DNA of 64,000 nucleotides from Streptomyces sp. NBC_00461. Its GTDB lineage: Bacteria; Actinomycetota; Actinomycetes; Streptomycetales; Streptomycetaceae. Position numbers and translations under genes: made by a program. Within the stretch, counting starts at the first letter, position 1. Each line of letters starts with the position of its first letter. A model generated the notes under the pieces. That model searched no databases and was not told where the DNA came from. It worked only from the letters and a program-made list of their open reading frames with translations. The stretch covers positions 1,707,001-1,771,000 of the forward strand of contig NZ_CP107902.1 of assembly GCF_036013935.1 (NCBI RefSeq), written 5' to 3'. Of the stretch, positions 17,179-25,640 are shown piece after piece.

Positions 17179-17919
17179 ATGACCACGATCCTGGTGACCG
17201 GCGGTACCGGAACCCTCGGCCTTCTCGTCACCGAGCGGCTGCGCGCGGACGGGCACGAGGTGCGGGTGCTCAGCCGGCACACCCAGCCGTACGCCGTCGA
17301 CCTGCGCGAGGGCGGGGCGGGGCTGGACGCTGCGGTCGCGGGCGTGGACACCGTCGTGCACTGCGCGACCACGCAGACCGGCGGTGACGAGAAGGCCGCC
17401 GGGAACCTGGTCGCGGCGGCCCGGCGGGCGGGGGTGGGCCACCTGGTCTACATCTCGATCGTCGGCGTCGACGCGGTGCCGTTCCCGTACTACCGGACCA
17501 AGCTCGCCGTCGAGAAGCTGATCGAGGAGTCGGGGCTGGGCTGGACCGTGCTGCGTACGACGCAGTTCCACGACCTGCTCGTGAGGCTGCTCAAGGGGCT
17601 GGCCAAGCTGCCGGTCGTGCTGCTGCCTGCCGGTGTCCGCGACCAGCCGATCGAGGTGGCGGAGGTCGCGGCGCGGCTGACCGAGCTGGCCGTCGGGGCT
17701 CCCGCGGGGCGGGTGGAGGACATGGGCGGGCCCGAGATCCGGACGTTCGAGTCGCTGGCCCGCACCTATCTGAAGGCCACGGGGCGCCGGCGGCCGGTGC
17801 TGAACGTGCCGCTGTGGGGCAAGGCGTACCGGGCCTTCGTCGGCGGAGGGCACCTCACGCCGGAACTCGCCGTCGGGAAGGGGACGTTCGAGGAGTACCT
17901 GGCCGGGCGGCGCGGATAG
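17179..17919 (+). CDS. NAD(P)-binding SDR/NmrA-like oxidoreductase (ECF41 partner)
   Basis: 246-residue Rossmann protein. ILVTGGTGTLGLLVTERL is the dinucleotide-binding loop, VVHCATTQTGGDEKAAGNLV and GHLVYISIVGVDAVP follow the atypical SDR (NmrA/epimerase) pattern, and YYRTKLAVEKLIEESG contains the YxxxK pair. Genes of the carboxymuconolactone decarboxylase/oxidoreductase/epimerase group are regularly found beside ECF41 sigma factors and are their main target. AAGGGG lies nine bases before ATG 17179. A 9-bp inverted repeat (GCTGTTCAG 17110 / CTGAACAGC 17170) brackets the leader. Substrate unknown. Confidence 0.85.
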   Translation: MTTILVTGGTGTLGLLVTERLRADGHEVRVLSRHTQPYAVDLREGGAGLDAAVAGVDTVVHCATTQTGGDEKAAGNLVAAARRAGVGHLVYISIVGVDAVPFPYYRTKLAVEKLIEESGLGWTVLRTTQFHDLLVRLLKGLAKLPVVLLPAGVRDQPIEVAEVAARLTELAVGAPAGRVEDMGGPEIRTFESLARTYLKATGRRRPVLNVPLWGKAYRAFVGGGHLTPELAVGKGTFEEYLAGRRG

Positions 17920-18025
17920 CCGACGCGACCGGCTCCGCATGGGCGGCTCCGCACGGGCGGCCCGGGACTGCTCGCCCGTACGCGTCATCCGTACTCCCGC
18001 TGAGCCACCGCTCCAGAGACGTGAA

Positions 18026-18044
18026 CGCGCCCTCCGCGGGCGCG
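18026..18044. terminator. Short hairpin between convergent genes
   Basis: CGCGCCC (18026-18032), loop TCCGC, GGGCGCG (18038-18044). It sits three bases beyond the ROK stop and 107 past the oxidoreductase stop. Confidence 0.45.
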
Positions 18045-18046
18045 GG

Positions 18047-19294
18047 TTACCGCTCGGGAGGAGCGAACAGGTCGTCCTGAGCTCCGTCCCGTGCGGTGAG
18101 CAGTGCCCCGCGAAGTACGGCACCCCCACCGAGGGCGCTCGCCCTGACCTCGGTGGGCAGCGGTGACATGCGCCGGACCCGCTCGGCCACGCGGCCGGCG
18201 AGTTCGTCCCCGCCGGCCTGGCCGACCTCGCCGCCCAGCACGAGGCATCCGGGGTCGAGGATCGCCACCACGGAGGCGACACCGACGGCAAGTCGGTCGG
18301 CGAGGGCGTCGAGGAAACGGGCGGCCGACCCGGCCTCCGGTACGGCGATGCCGGCTCGCGTCGGCGCTGCTCCCGCCTCCCCCGCCGCCCGCACAACCCG
18401 GGCCACCGCCGTCCGTACCACCCCGGCGGCCGCCGGCTCATGTGCCGTGCCCTCCACCGTCACGCCATGCTCTCGCGCCAGTTCCACGATCGCCGCCGAC
18501 CCCGCCAGGGAGTGGAATCCCCCCTCGCAGTCCGTCGCCGAAGGCAGTGCGGTCGTTCCCGGTACGGGCAGGAAGCCGATTTCACCGGTGCCGCCGGAGG
18601 CACCGCGGCGTAGTGCGCCGTCCAGGACCACGGCCGCGCCGGTGCCGTGGCCGAGCCAGAGGAGGACAAAGGTGTCGCGGTCGCGCGCGGCGCCGTCGCG
18701 CTGTTCGGCGACGGCGGCGAGATTGGTCTCGTTGTCGACGCTGACACGGGCTTCGGGCAGGCGTTCCTGGAGGGCCGCGACCAGGCGACGGTGCCACTCG
18801 GGCAGGCCCGAGGAGTCGCGGAGTTCCCCGGTGGCCGGGTCGATCAGGCCGGGCGCGCCGATCCCGACGGTGTGCAGGCGGTCCGCCCCGGCTTCCTTCG
18901 CCACCCGTTCGACCATCGTGACCGCCTGCTCGACCGCAGGTCCTGTCCCGGTGTCGTCGGCGATCGGCACGGAGGCCTCGGCGAGCACCCGGCCGAGCAA
19001 GTCGGAGACGATCACGGAGACACCCTCGGTCCGGACGTCGAGGGCGGCGAGATGCGCGCGGTCGGCGACGATGCCGTACAGCTTCGCGTTCGGCCCGCGC
19101 CGCTGCTCTCCCGCCTCCCCGACCACGGTGATCAGAGCGGAGGCGGTGAGCCGCTCCACGAGATCGGCGACCGTCGGCCGGGACAAGCCGGTCAGCTGCT
19201 TCAACTGCCCTGCCGTCAACGGGCCCTCCTGCTGCAGCAGACGCAGGGCGAGCCGGTCGTTGATGGCCCGGGCGGTGCTCGGAGATGCGGGCAT
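18047..19294 (-). CDS. ROK-family transcriptional regulator
   Basis: Sugar-responsive repressor or activator of 415 residues. An N-terminal MarR-like winged helix (LLQQEGPLTAGQLKQLTGLSRPTVADLVERL) precedes a ROK sugar-kinase-like domain (LAALDVRTEGVSVIVSDLLG; GAPGLIDPATGEL; VDNETNLAAVAE; GHGTGAAVVLDGALRRGASGG). The canonical ROK zinc cysteines (CxCGxxGC) are largely missing: only DCEGGFHSLAG is seen, so metal and sugar binding may be altered. ATG 19294 has GGGAGG ten bases upstream. It is divergent from an MFS exporter, with a perfect palindrome between them, and probably controls it. Confidence 0.9.
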   Translation of the reverse strand: MPASPSTARAINDRLALRLLQQEGPLTAGQLKQLTGLSRPTVADLVERLTASALITVVGEAGEQRRGPNAKLYGIVADRAHLAALDVRTEGVSVIVSDLLGRVLAEASVPIADDTGTGPAVEQAVTMVERVAKEAGADRLHTVGIGAPGLIDPATGELRDSSGLPEWHRRLVAALQERLPEARVSVDNETNLAAVAEQRDGAARDRDTFVLLWLGHGTGAAVVLDGALRRGASGGTGEIGFLPVPGTTALPSATDCEGGFHSLAGSAAIVELAREHGVTVEGTAHEPAAAGVVRTAVARVVRAAGEAGAAPTRAGIAVPEAGSAARFLDALADRLAVGVASVVAILDPGCLVLGGEVGQAGGDELAGRVAERVRRMSPLPTEVRASALGGGAVLRGALLTARDGAQDDLFAPPER

Positions 19295-19378
19295 GCCGGG
19301 ATCCTCCCAGATCGGCCGGGACGCGCAGGACAAGACCGGCGACCCCGGCTCCGCACCGCACGGCCAGTAATCCCCTAT

Positions 19379-19401
19379 CTATCAGGCAGGGTTCCTGATA
19401 G
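19379..19401. promoter_or_regulatory. Perfect palindromic operator between ROK regulator and MFS gene
   Basis: CTATCAGG-N7-CCTGATAG. The right arm merges into TAGTTT, a possible -10 for the MFS gene 44 bases downstream. It is the natural binding site for the adjacent ROK regulator. Confidence 0.65.
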
Positions 19402-19447
19402 TTTACGCGATGCCAGTGGGGAAACACAGGAATCGGGAGGGCCGAGA

Positions 19448-20659
19448 ATGAGCGACGTGGTCTGCGACCTGCGCGAGGTGAGGCGGGCCCGGTACGCCGT
19501 GGCCGCCGTGTTCGCCGTGCACGGAGCCGTCACCGGCTCGTTCGCGACCCGTGTGCCCTGGGTCCAGGACCATGCCTCGCTGAGTGCGGGACAGCTCGGC
19601 TTCGCCCTCGCCTTCACGGCGTTCGGCGCCTCCTGCGCCATGCCGCTGGCCGGCCGGATCAGCCACCGCTTCGGCAGTCGCGGGGCTCTGCGCGGCCTCA
19701 TCGCCCTGTGGACGATGGCCCTGGTCCTGCCGTCGCTCGCGCCGAACATGCTGACCCTGTGCCTGGCGATGTTCGCGTTCGGCGCGAGCGCGGGCATGGC
19801 CGACGTCGCGATGAACGCGCTCGGCATCGAGGTGGAGCGACTGCTCGGCAGGTCGATCATGACGAGCCTGCACGGCATGTGGAGCGCGGGCGCCCTGACC
19901 GGCTCCGCGGCGGGCACGCTCGCCGCGCACCTCGGTTCCGACGCCCGCCTGCACTTCGCGCTGGCGGCGGCCACCCTCACCCTGCTCGGGACGGTGGCCT
20001 GCCGCTGGGTGCTCGACCTGCAGCCCGCCGAGGACGAGGAACCTCCGCCGAGGTTCGCCCTGCCACCCCGGTCCGCGCTGCTCATCGGCGCCGTCGGCTT
20101 CTGTGCGGTATTCGCGGAGGGCGCCAGCCTCGACTGGTCGGCGGTCTATCTACGCGCCCAGCTCGACACGTCGGCGGGCCTGGCTGCCGCGTGCACGACC
20201 GGCTTCATGCTCACGATGGCGATCGCGCGGCTCGTCGGCGATGCGGTGGTCAACCGGTTCGGCGCGGTCCGCACCGTCAGGACCGGCGGCGCCGTGGCGG
20301 TTCTCGGCGGACTGCTCGTCGTCGTGGCGGGCGATCCGGCGGTGGCCATGGCGGGGTTCGCGCTGCTGGGCCTCGGCATCGCGGTCGTCGTGCCGCTGTG
20401 CTTCGCGGCGGCGGGCCACAGCGGCCCGAACCCGAGTCAGGCCATCGCGGGTGTCGCGACCATCACCTACACCTCGGGTCTCATCGCCCCGAGCCTGATC
20501 GGCGGGGTGGCTCAGGCGACGAGTCTGGTGGTGTCCTTCGGCCTGGTGACCGCTCTTGCGTGCGGGCTCGCGGTCTTCGCGGGCGTGCTCCGCGCAGGCG
20601 AGCGCAACCGCCCGAAGGTCAGCCCTCCGAGCGCGGCGGTTCCCGACCCGCGGCCTTGA
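19448..20659 (+). CDS. MFS transporter (FucP/YbjJ-like group)
   Basis: Major facilitator of 403 residues with twelve predicted segments. SLSAGQLGFALAFTAFGASC, AGRISHRFGSRGALR (motif A between TM2 and TM3) and FAFGASAGMADVAMNALG resemble the YbjJ-like exporters. ATG 19448 follows GGGAGGGCCGAGA. It is divergent from a ROK regulator, which suggests sugar- or sugar-analogue-responsive expression; the substrate is not evident. A long inverted repeat terminates it before the convergent lyase gene. Confidence 0.87.
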   Translation: MSDVVCDLREVRRARYAVAAVFAVHGAVTGSFATRVPWVQDHASLSAGQLGFALAFTAFGASCAMPLAGRISHRFGSRGALRGLIALWTMALVLPSLAPNMLTLCLAMFAFGASAGMADVAMNALGIEVERLLGRSIMTSLHGMWSAGALTGSAAGTLAAHLGSDARLHFALAAATLTLLGTVACRWVLDLQPAEDEEPPPRFALPPRSALLIGAVGFCAVFAEGASLDWSAVYLRAQLDTSAGLAAACTTGFMLTMAIARLVGDAVVNRFGAVRTVRTGGAVAVLGGLLVVVAGDPAVAMAGFALLGLGIAVVVPLCFAAAGHSGPNPSQAIAGVATITYTSGLIAPSLIGGVAQATSLVVSFGLVTALACGLAVFAGVLRAGERNRPKVSPPSAAVPDPRP

Positions 20660-20768
20660 ACCGCTCGCTCCACGGCGCGGGGCGCGTCGCCTCCGGGTCC
20701 ACCAGATCTGGACGCGGATGCCGTGGGCAACGGCGGGCAGCCTTGGGGGCTTGGCGGTCACAGGTGTA

Positions 20769-20822
20769 GCTCCTGAGCGCTGAGACGGAGCCGTGAGACG
20801 AAGCCATGGGACGCTCAGGAGC
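20769..20822. terminator. Inverted repeat between convergent MFS and lyase genes
   Basis: GCTCCTGAGCG (20769-20779) and CGCTCAGGAGC (20812-20822), perfect 11-bp arms with a 32-base loop. It can terminate both transcripts. Confidence 0.55.
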
Positions 20823-20845
20823 CCGGTCGGAAAGGCGGGCCCTGG

Positions 20846-22105
20846 TCAGCCCGCTATCGAGTCCAGTTGCTCGGCCGCCGGACGCAGCGCCCAGAGGTCA
20901 CCGCCGGGCGGCGCCTCCAGCTTCCGGACCGCCGTCTGTGCCGCCCCGTCCCCCGCGTCCGCGGCCGCATGGACGACATCGCTCGCCGCGTAGCGGTGGA
21001 ACTCCAGCTCCGGGTGCGGCCATGGGGCGGCCCCGGTCGCGGCCGGCAGCAGATAGTCCACCGCCTTCGACAGCCCCTGTCCGTCGGGCCCTTGATACGA
21101 CCACAGATCGACGCCGACGTGCCGGCCGATCGCCGCGAGCCGGGTGTACGCGACCAGGTCGAAGGTCGAGTAGTGCCAGCTGCGTGTGCGCGCGAGTTCC
21201 TGCGGCTGACTGCCGTCGCCGGCTATCTGCGGGTCGATGCGCTTGGCGCGCGCGTCGAGCACGGTCCGCCGGGCCAGCGCCCGGTCGCCGGTCGCGTAGG
21301 CGAGGGCGGCGAGCTGCATGTCGTAGAAGGTGCCGTGGTTGTTGGCCGCCGCGCCCTCCTCCTTGCCGAAGGCGCTGTTCTTCAGCCAGCCGAGGAAGTC
21401 GGAGTTCCAACGGGTCATCCCCGTCCGGTCGGACTTCGTCCAGCCGGGGGCGCCCGTGCCGAGGATCGCGAGGGCGTCGACGACGCTGGTGTACGACTGG
21501 GAGAAGTCGATGATGCCGATGGCCCGGCCGTCGTACTTGCACGGGATGAACTGCGCGTGGTTCAGGTTCGGGTTCATCCTGGTGGCCGGGGCGAGGAACC
21601 AGGTGCGCAGCACCTGCGCCGCCTTCTCGGCGTACGTCCGCCTGCCGGTGTAGTACCAGGCCAGGGACAGGTCGTAGGTCGAGTCGAAGACCTTCTCGAC
21701 GTCCTGGCGGTCGGTGCCGGAGTCGACCTCGGGGTTGCGCTGGCCGTCCCGCTGGACGTACGGGCAGCCCCAGGGGTTGTCGGCCGTCGGGGCCGTGCTG
21801 GGCCACCAGTACGGGGCCTGGCTCAGATAGTCGTGGGCGTCGCCGCCGGGTGCCGGCTTCGGTTTGTCGACGACCGTCCAGGGGCCCTGGCCCAGCCAGT
21901 TGTCGGCGCGGGCCGTCAAGTCCCGCAGGGCTCGGTGCAGTTGTGGATCGCCTCGGTCGAGGCGGAGCTTCGTCTGCTGGAGCCGGGCGCCGTCGAGGAC
22001 TGCGGTGTCGGGCGCCCTGGGTGCCGCCTGCGCGGAGGGGACGAGGACGGCTCCGAACGTCACGACCGCGGCCAGCAGGACGGCGGCGCGGGATCTTCCA
22101 CTCAT
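20846..22105 (-). CDS. Secreted alginate-lyase-family polysaccharide lyase
   Basis: 419 residues with a Sec signal peptide (RAAVLLAAVVTFGAVLVPSAQA-AP). The alpha/alpha-toroid alginate lyase (PL5-like) domain is indicated by HDYLSQAPYWWP, TYDLSLAWYYTGRRTYAEKAAQVLRTWF, MNPNLNHAQFIPCK and AAANNHGTFYDMQL. The NNHGxxYD and WHYSTFDL stretches correspond to the catalytic Asn/His/Tyr regions. ATG 22105 follows GGAG at six bases. Streptomyces homologues are annotated alginate lyase, but uronic-acid polymers other than alginate are equally possible in soil. Confidence 0.85.
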   Translation of the reverse strand: MSGRSRAAVLLAAVVTFGAVLVPSAQAAPRAPDTAVLDGARLQQTKLRLDRGDPQLHRALRDLTARADNWLGQGPWTVVDKPKPAPGGDAHDYLSQAPYWWPSTAPTADNPWGCPYVQRDGQRNPEVDSGTDRQDVEKVFDSTYDLSLAWYYTGRRTYAEKAAQVLRTWFLAPATRMNPNLNHAQFIPCKYDGRAIGIIDFSQSYTSVVDALAILGTGAPGWTKSDRTGMTRWNSDFLGWLKNSAFGKEEGAAANNHGTFYDMQLAALAYATGDRALARRTVLDARAKRIDPQIAGDGSQPQELARTRSWHYSTFDLVAYTRLAAIGRHVGVDLWSYQGPDGQGLSKAVDYLLPAATGAAPWPHPELEFHRYAASDVVHAAADAGDGAAQTAVRKLEAPPGGDLWALRPAAEQLDSIAG

Positions 22106-22142
22106 CAAGCACTCCGATCAGTCGAACAATCGATCAGATACG

Positions 22143-22155
22143 TGAACACAGTTCA
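22143..22155. promoter_or_regulatory. Palindrome TGAAC-ACA-GTTCA in the lyase/permease divergent region
   Basis: A perfect 5+5 inverted repeat 38 bases upstream of the lyase start. Two CGATCAG direct repeats lie between it and that gene. It could be an operator for either divergent gene. Confidence 0.3.
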
Positions 22156-22243
22156 TGAGCAGGACCGTGCGAGCGTAGGACCCCCAGGTGCCCGTGACAA
22201 TGGTCCGGACAGTCTTCACGTACAGAGAAAGCGAAACCCCACC

Positions 22244-23623
22244 ATGGACCTCGGCGTGCGCTGGAAACTGCACGGTGACGGGCGAACGCCCGCGCCCGGA
22301 GCGGTGGTACGCCCCGACGAACGGCTCTCCTGGCCCCGCACGGTCGGCCTCGGCGCCCAGCACGTGGTGGCCATGTTCGGCGCGTCCTTCGTGGCCCCGG
22401 TCCTGATGGGCCTGGACCCCAACCTCGCGATCATGATGTCGGGCGTCTCGACCGTGATCTTCCTGCTCGCGACCCGCGGCCGGGTACCCAGCTACCTGGG
22501 CTGCTCACTGTCCTTCGTGGGCGTCGCCGCCGTGATCCGCGCCCAGGGCGGCACCAGCGCCACGGTGACCGGCGCGGTCCTCGTCGTCGGCGTGGCGCTG
22601 TTCCTGGTGGGACTCGCCGTGCAGCGCTTCGGCGCGCGGATCATCCACGCGGCGATGCCGCCGATCGTCACCGGCGCGGTCGTCATGCTGATCGGCTTCA
22701 ACCTCGCGCCCGTCACGGCGTCCACGTACTGGCCGCAGGACCAGTGGACCGCCCTGCTGGTCATGGCCTTCACCGGTCTGGCCGTCGTCTGTCTGCGTGG
22801 TTTCTGGTCCCGGATCGCGATCTTCCTCGGTCTGCTCTTCGGCTACGGCATCTCCTGGGCCTTCGACCGGATCTTCGGCCGCATCCACTCGGTGGACGCG
22901 AGCGGCGAACTCACCGACCACTGGCGGCTCGACCTCTCCGGTGTCGGCAGGGCCGACTGGGTCGGCCTGCCCTCCTTCCACGGTCCGGCCTTCAACTGGT
23001 CGGCGATCCTCGTCGCACTCCCCGTCGTCATCGCGCTGGTCGCCGAGAACGCCGGGCACGTCAAGGCGGTCGGCGAGATGACCGGCGATCCGCTGGACGA
23101 CAAGCTGGGTACGGCGATCGCGGCCGACGGCATCGGCTCGGTACTGTCCACCGCGGTCGGCGGCCCGCCCAACACCACGTACTCCGAGAACATCGGCGTG
23201 ATGGCCGCGACCCGCGTGTACTCGACCGCCGCCTACTGGGCCGCGGCCGGTTTCGCACTCCTCTTCGGCCTCTGCCCGAAGTTCGGCGCCGTGGTGGCCG
23301 CGATCCCGGGCGGCGTCCTGGGCGGCATCACGGTCATCCTGTACGGCATGATCGGCCTGCTCGGCGCGCAGATCTGGTCCAACGCCCGGGTGGACCTGCG
23401 CAATCCGCTGAACCTGGTCCCCGCCGCGGCGGGCATCATCGTCGGCGTCGGCAACGTCACGATGAAGTTCACCGACACCTTCTCCCTCAGCGGCATCGCC
23501 CTCGGCACGCTCGTCGTCATCACCGGCTACCACGTGCTGCGGGCCTTCGCACCGGCCCACCTGAAGACTCAGCCACCGCTGCTGGACGGGGGCACGTCCT
23601 CCTACGACGAGGCCAACTCGTAG
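22244..23623 (+). CDS. NCS2-family uracil/xanthine permease
   Basis: Proton-coupled nucleobase transporter of 459 residues with about fourteen membrane segments. AQHVVAMFGASFVAPVLMG, SLSFVGVAAVIRAQGG, VAENAGHVKAVGEMTG and GGPPNTTYSENIGVMAAT are the conserved TM1, TM3, TM8 and TM10 motifs of UraA-type carriers. The TYSENIG form favours uracil over purines. The start ATG 22244 (MDLGVRWKLHGDG) has only a weak purine-rich ribosome site. Its last 22 bases overlap the 3' end of the convergent GH6 gene. Confidence 0.9.
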   Translation: MDLGVRWKLHGDGRTPAPGAVVRPDERLSWPRTVGLGAQHVVAMFGASFVAPVLMGLDPNLAIMMSGVSTVIFLLATRGRVPSYLGCSLSFVGVAAVIRAQGGTSATVTGAVLVVGVALFLVGLAVQRFGARIIHAAMPPIVTGAVVMLIGFNLAPVTASTYWPQDQWTALLVMAFTGLAVVCLRGFWSRIAIFLGLLFGYGISWAFDRIFGRIHSVDASGELTDHWRLDLSGVGRADWVGLPSFHGPAFNWSAILVALPVVIALVAENAGHVKAVGEMTGDPLDDKLGTAIAADGIGSVLSTAVGGPPNTTYSENIGVMAATRVYSTAAYWAAAGFALLFGLCPKFGAVVAAIPGGVLGGITVILYGMIGLLGAQIWSNARVDLRNPLNLVPAAAGIIVGVGNVTMKFTDTFSLSGIALGTLVVITGYHVLRAFAPAHLKTQPPLLDGGTSSYDEANS

Positions 23624-24789
23624 GCGTACGAGGGTGTGAACGTCCCGGGCGAACCCTTGCAGCCGTCCGACTCCCCCGGCAGCTTCACCCACAGATAGGC
23701 GTCGATCCGGGCCTCGCCGGTGCTGAGTGAGGGCGCCCGGCCGATCTTGCGGCCCGACGGGTCGCACCAGTCGCCGTCGGCCGGGGCGCCGTTGCCGTTG
23801 CGGCTGGTGTCGATGACGGCGCCCAGGCTCGCGGGGCCACCGAGGGCGGCGAGGACCCGCCGGTCGTAGGCGATCTCGTCGGGCGTGGTGTGGAAGTTGG
23901 AGACGTTGCTGAAGATCCCGTCGGAGGACGCGGCCGAAGCGGCGCCCGCCTGCTTCAGCAGACTCGCCTGCGTCGCGGCCGCGTTCCAGCCGGAGTGGCC
24001 GGCGTCGAAGTACACCCGCGCCTTCGGGTCGGCGGCCTTGAGGACCCGGCCGGCGCGGGCCAAAGAGGCGAACCGGTCGGCGCGCCCGCCCTCGGACAGA
24101 CAGTCGGCCTGGGCTATGGAGTCGGGCTCCAGGATGACGACGACCTCGCCGGACCCCAGGCCCGCCGCGAACCTGTCGACCCATCCGTCGTACGCGGCGA
24201 GGTCGGGCGCCCCGCCCTCGGAGGCGCCTCCGCAGTCGCGGTCCGGTATCGCGTACGCCACCACGACCGGCACCCGGCCCTGCGCCCCGGCCCCCGACGT
24301 GACGGCGCGGACCCGGGAGGTGACGGTCGACGGGGTGAAGTCGGCGAACCACACCGCGGCCGGCTGGTCGGCGATGCGCGACTCTATGACCGAGGTGCGC
24401 GGGTCGCCCGGGTGGGAGCGGACCCAGTCGAGCACCTGGGAATCGGGGTGGCGGTACAGACTCGTGGACACCTGGGCGGGCGGCCGCTTCCTCTGCGTCC
24501 GGCTCGGGGACGGAGTGGGAGTGGGAGTGCTCCTCTTCGCCGGGGCGGAGGAGGACGGGTGGGTCGCCGACGGGGACGGGACCACCGGCAGCTGGTCCAC
24601 GTGCGGCGAGCTGGTCACCCTCGGCTTCGCCTCGTCGGCGCTCCGGCCGTCGTCCAGCGCGGTCATCATGCCGGTCACGGTGCCGACGGCGACGACCACG
24701 GAGGCCGCCACGACCATGGCGCCACGGCGGGCGGCACGCCTGCGCTCGGCCCTGCGTGCGGCCAGACGCTGGGCACGAAGGCCTGACAC
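23602..24789 (-). CDS. Membrane-anchored glycoside hydrolase family 6 protein
   Basis: 395 residues: an Arg-rich cytoplasmic head (SGLRAQRLAARRAERRRA), one hydrophobic anchor (MVVAASVVVAVGTVTGMM, about 25-42), a Pro/Ser/Thr linker, then a GH6 domain from about 110. Diagnostic segments are VVVAYAIPDRDCGGASEGG, VVILEPDSIAQADC, RVYFDAGHSGWN, SNFHTTPDE and VIDTSRNGNG. The aspartates in PDRDCG and LEPDS fit the catalytic acid and its helper. GTG 24789 follows GGAGGGGG. GH6 enzymes cleave beta-1,4-glucan; an anchored form suggests action on a cell-surface glucan rather than free cellulose. Confidence 0.87.
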   Translation of the reverse strand: MSGLRAQRLAARRAERRRAARRGAMVVAASVVVAVGTVTGMMTALDDGRSADEAKPRVTSSPHVDQLPVVPSPSATHPSSSAPAKRSTPTPTPSPSRTQRKRPPAQVSTSLYRHPDSQVLDWVRSHPGDPRTSVIESRIADQPAAVWFADFTPSTVTSRVRAVTSGAGAQGRVPVVVAYAIPDRDCGGASEGGAPDLAAYDGWVDRFAAGLGSGEVVVILEPDSIAQADCLSEGGRADRFASLARAGRVLKAADPKARVYFDAGHSGWNAAATQASLLKQAGAASAASSDGIFSNVSNFHTTPDEIAYDRRVLAALGGPASLGAVIDTSRNGNGAPADGDWCDPSGRKIGRAPSLSTGEARIDAYLWVKLPGESDGCKGSPGTFTPSYAYELASS

Positions 24790-24891
24790 TGTGCTGGTCC
24801 CCCTCCCGCGGCGGCGGACGCGTTCCCCCGTTCTGGGGAAGCGTCGGGCCCGCTGACACTGCCGTCAGCCTATGACTGGGACCCTTCCCCC

Positions 24892-25578
24892 ATGGGGCAA
24901 TTGGAACAGTTCACCACTTCTGTAGACGCAGTCGTCTCCCGTATGCGCGCCCTCGACGCGACGCTGCCCGAGCGGGACGGCATCGCGGTCTTCAACCGCG
25001 TCTACCTCGCCGTCACCGAGGCGGTCGACCGCCGTATCGACGGCAGTGGGTTCCCGGACGCCCGGGCCGCGATCACGCTGGACGCGCGGTTCGCGGAGCG
25101 CTATCTCGCCGCCGTCGACGCGGTGGCGGACGAACGGCGCCCACCGGCCTGCTGGCGGCCCCTGTTCCAGTTCCGCCGTCACCCCGGCGTACGACCGCTG
25201 CAGTTCGCGCTGGCGGGCATCAATGCGCACATCGGCCACGACCTGGCGCTCGCCGTCGTGGACAGCTGTCGTACGTTGAACTGCGAACCGGCCGACCTGG
25301 AGGACGAGTTCGATCGCGTGGGTGACCTCCTCGTCTCGCTGGAGGAGCGCATCCGCGAAGATCTGATGCCGGGCCCCGACCTCCTCCAGATCGCAGACCC
25401 GCTCACCCACCTGCTCGGCGCCTTCAGCCTGGAACGGGCCCGGGACGCGACCTGGTCGGCGGCGCGCGCCCTGTGGGCGCTGCGCCGACTGCCCGACGTG
25501 GCCGAGGAGTTCACCGAACGTCTGGACGCGGCGGTGGGCTTCGCGGGGCGGATGCTGCTCACGCCACTGCCGGACTGA
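24892..25578 (+). CDS. DUF5995 family protein
   Basis: 228-residue soluble helical protein. IAVFNRVYLAVTEAVDRRI, FAERYLAAVDAV and LAGINAHIGHDLALAVV, with its conserved NAHIxxDL core, match DUF5995 as remembered. No signal peptide or recognised catalytic set is present, although the His/Asp pair in the core hints at metal binding. ATG 24892 has no clear ribosome site. Divergent from the GH6 gene and 62 bases ahead of the LLM oxidoreductase. Function unknown. Confidence 0.7.
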   Translation: MGQLEQFTTSVDAVVSRMRALDATLPERDGIAVFNRVYLAVTEAVDRRIDGSGFPDARAAITLDARFAERYLAAVDAVADERRPPACWRPLFQFRRHPGVRPLQFALAGINAHIGHDLALAVVDSCRTLNCEPADLEDEFDRVGDLLVSLEERIREDLMPGPDLLQIADPLTHLLGAFSLERARDATWSAARALWALRRLPDVAEEFTERLDAAVGFAGRMLLTPLPD

Positions 25579-25640
25579 TCCGGTCGCGTTACGTTGGTCG
25601 AGGTACCGCCTGAGGCTGAACGACGCAAAGGAGCGTACGC

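Noticed and set aside
20867..22243. Long in-frame extension upstream of the uracil permease
   Set aside because: It is antisense to the alginate-lyase gene and lacks hydrophobic or family features; the permease starts at ATG 22244.
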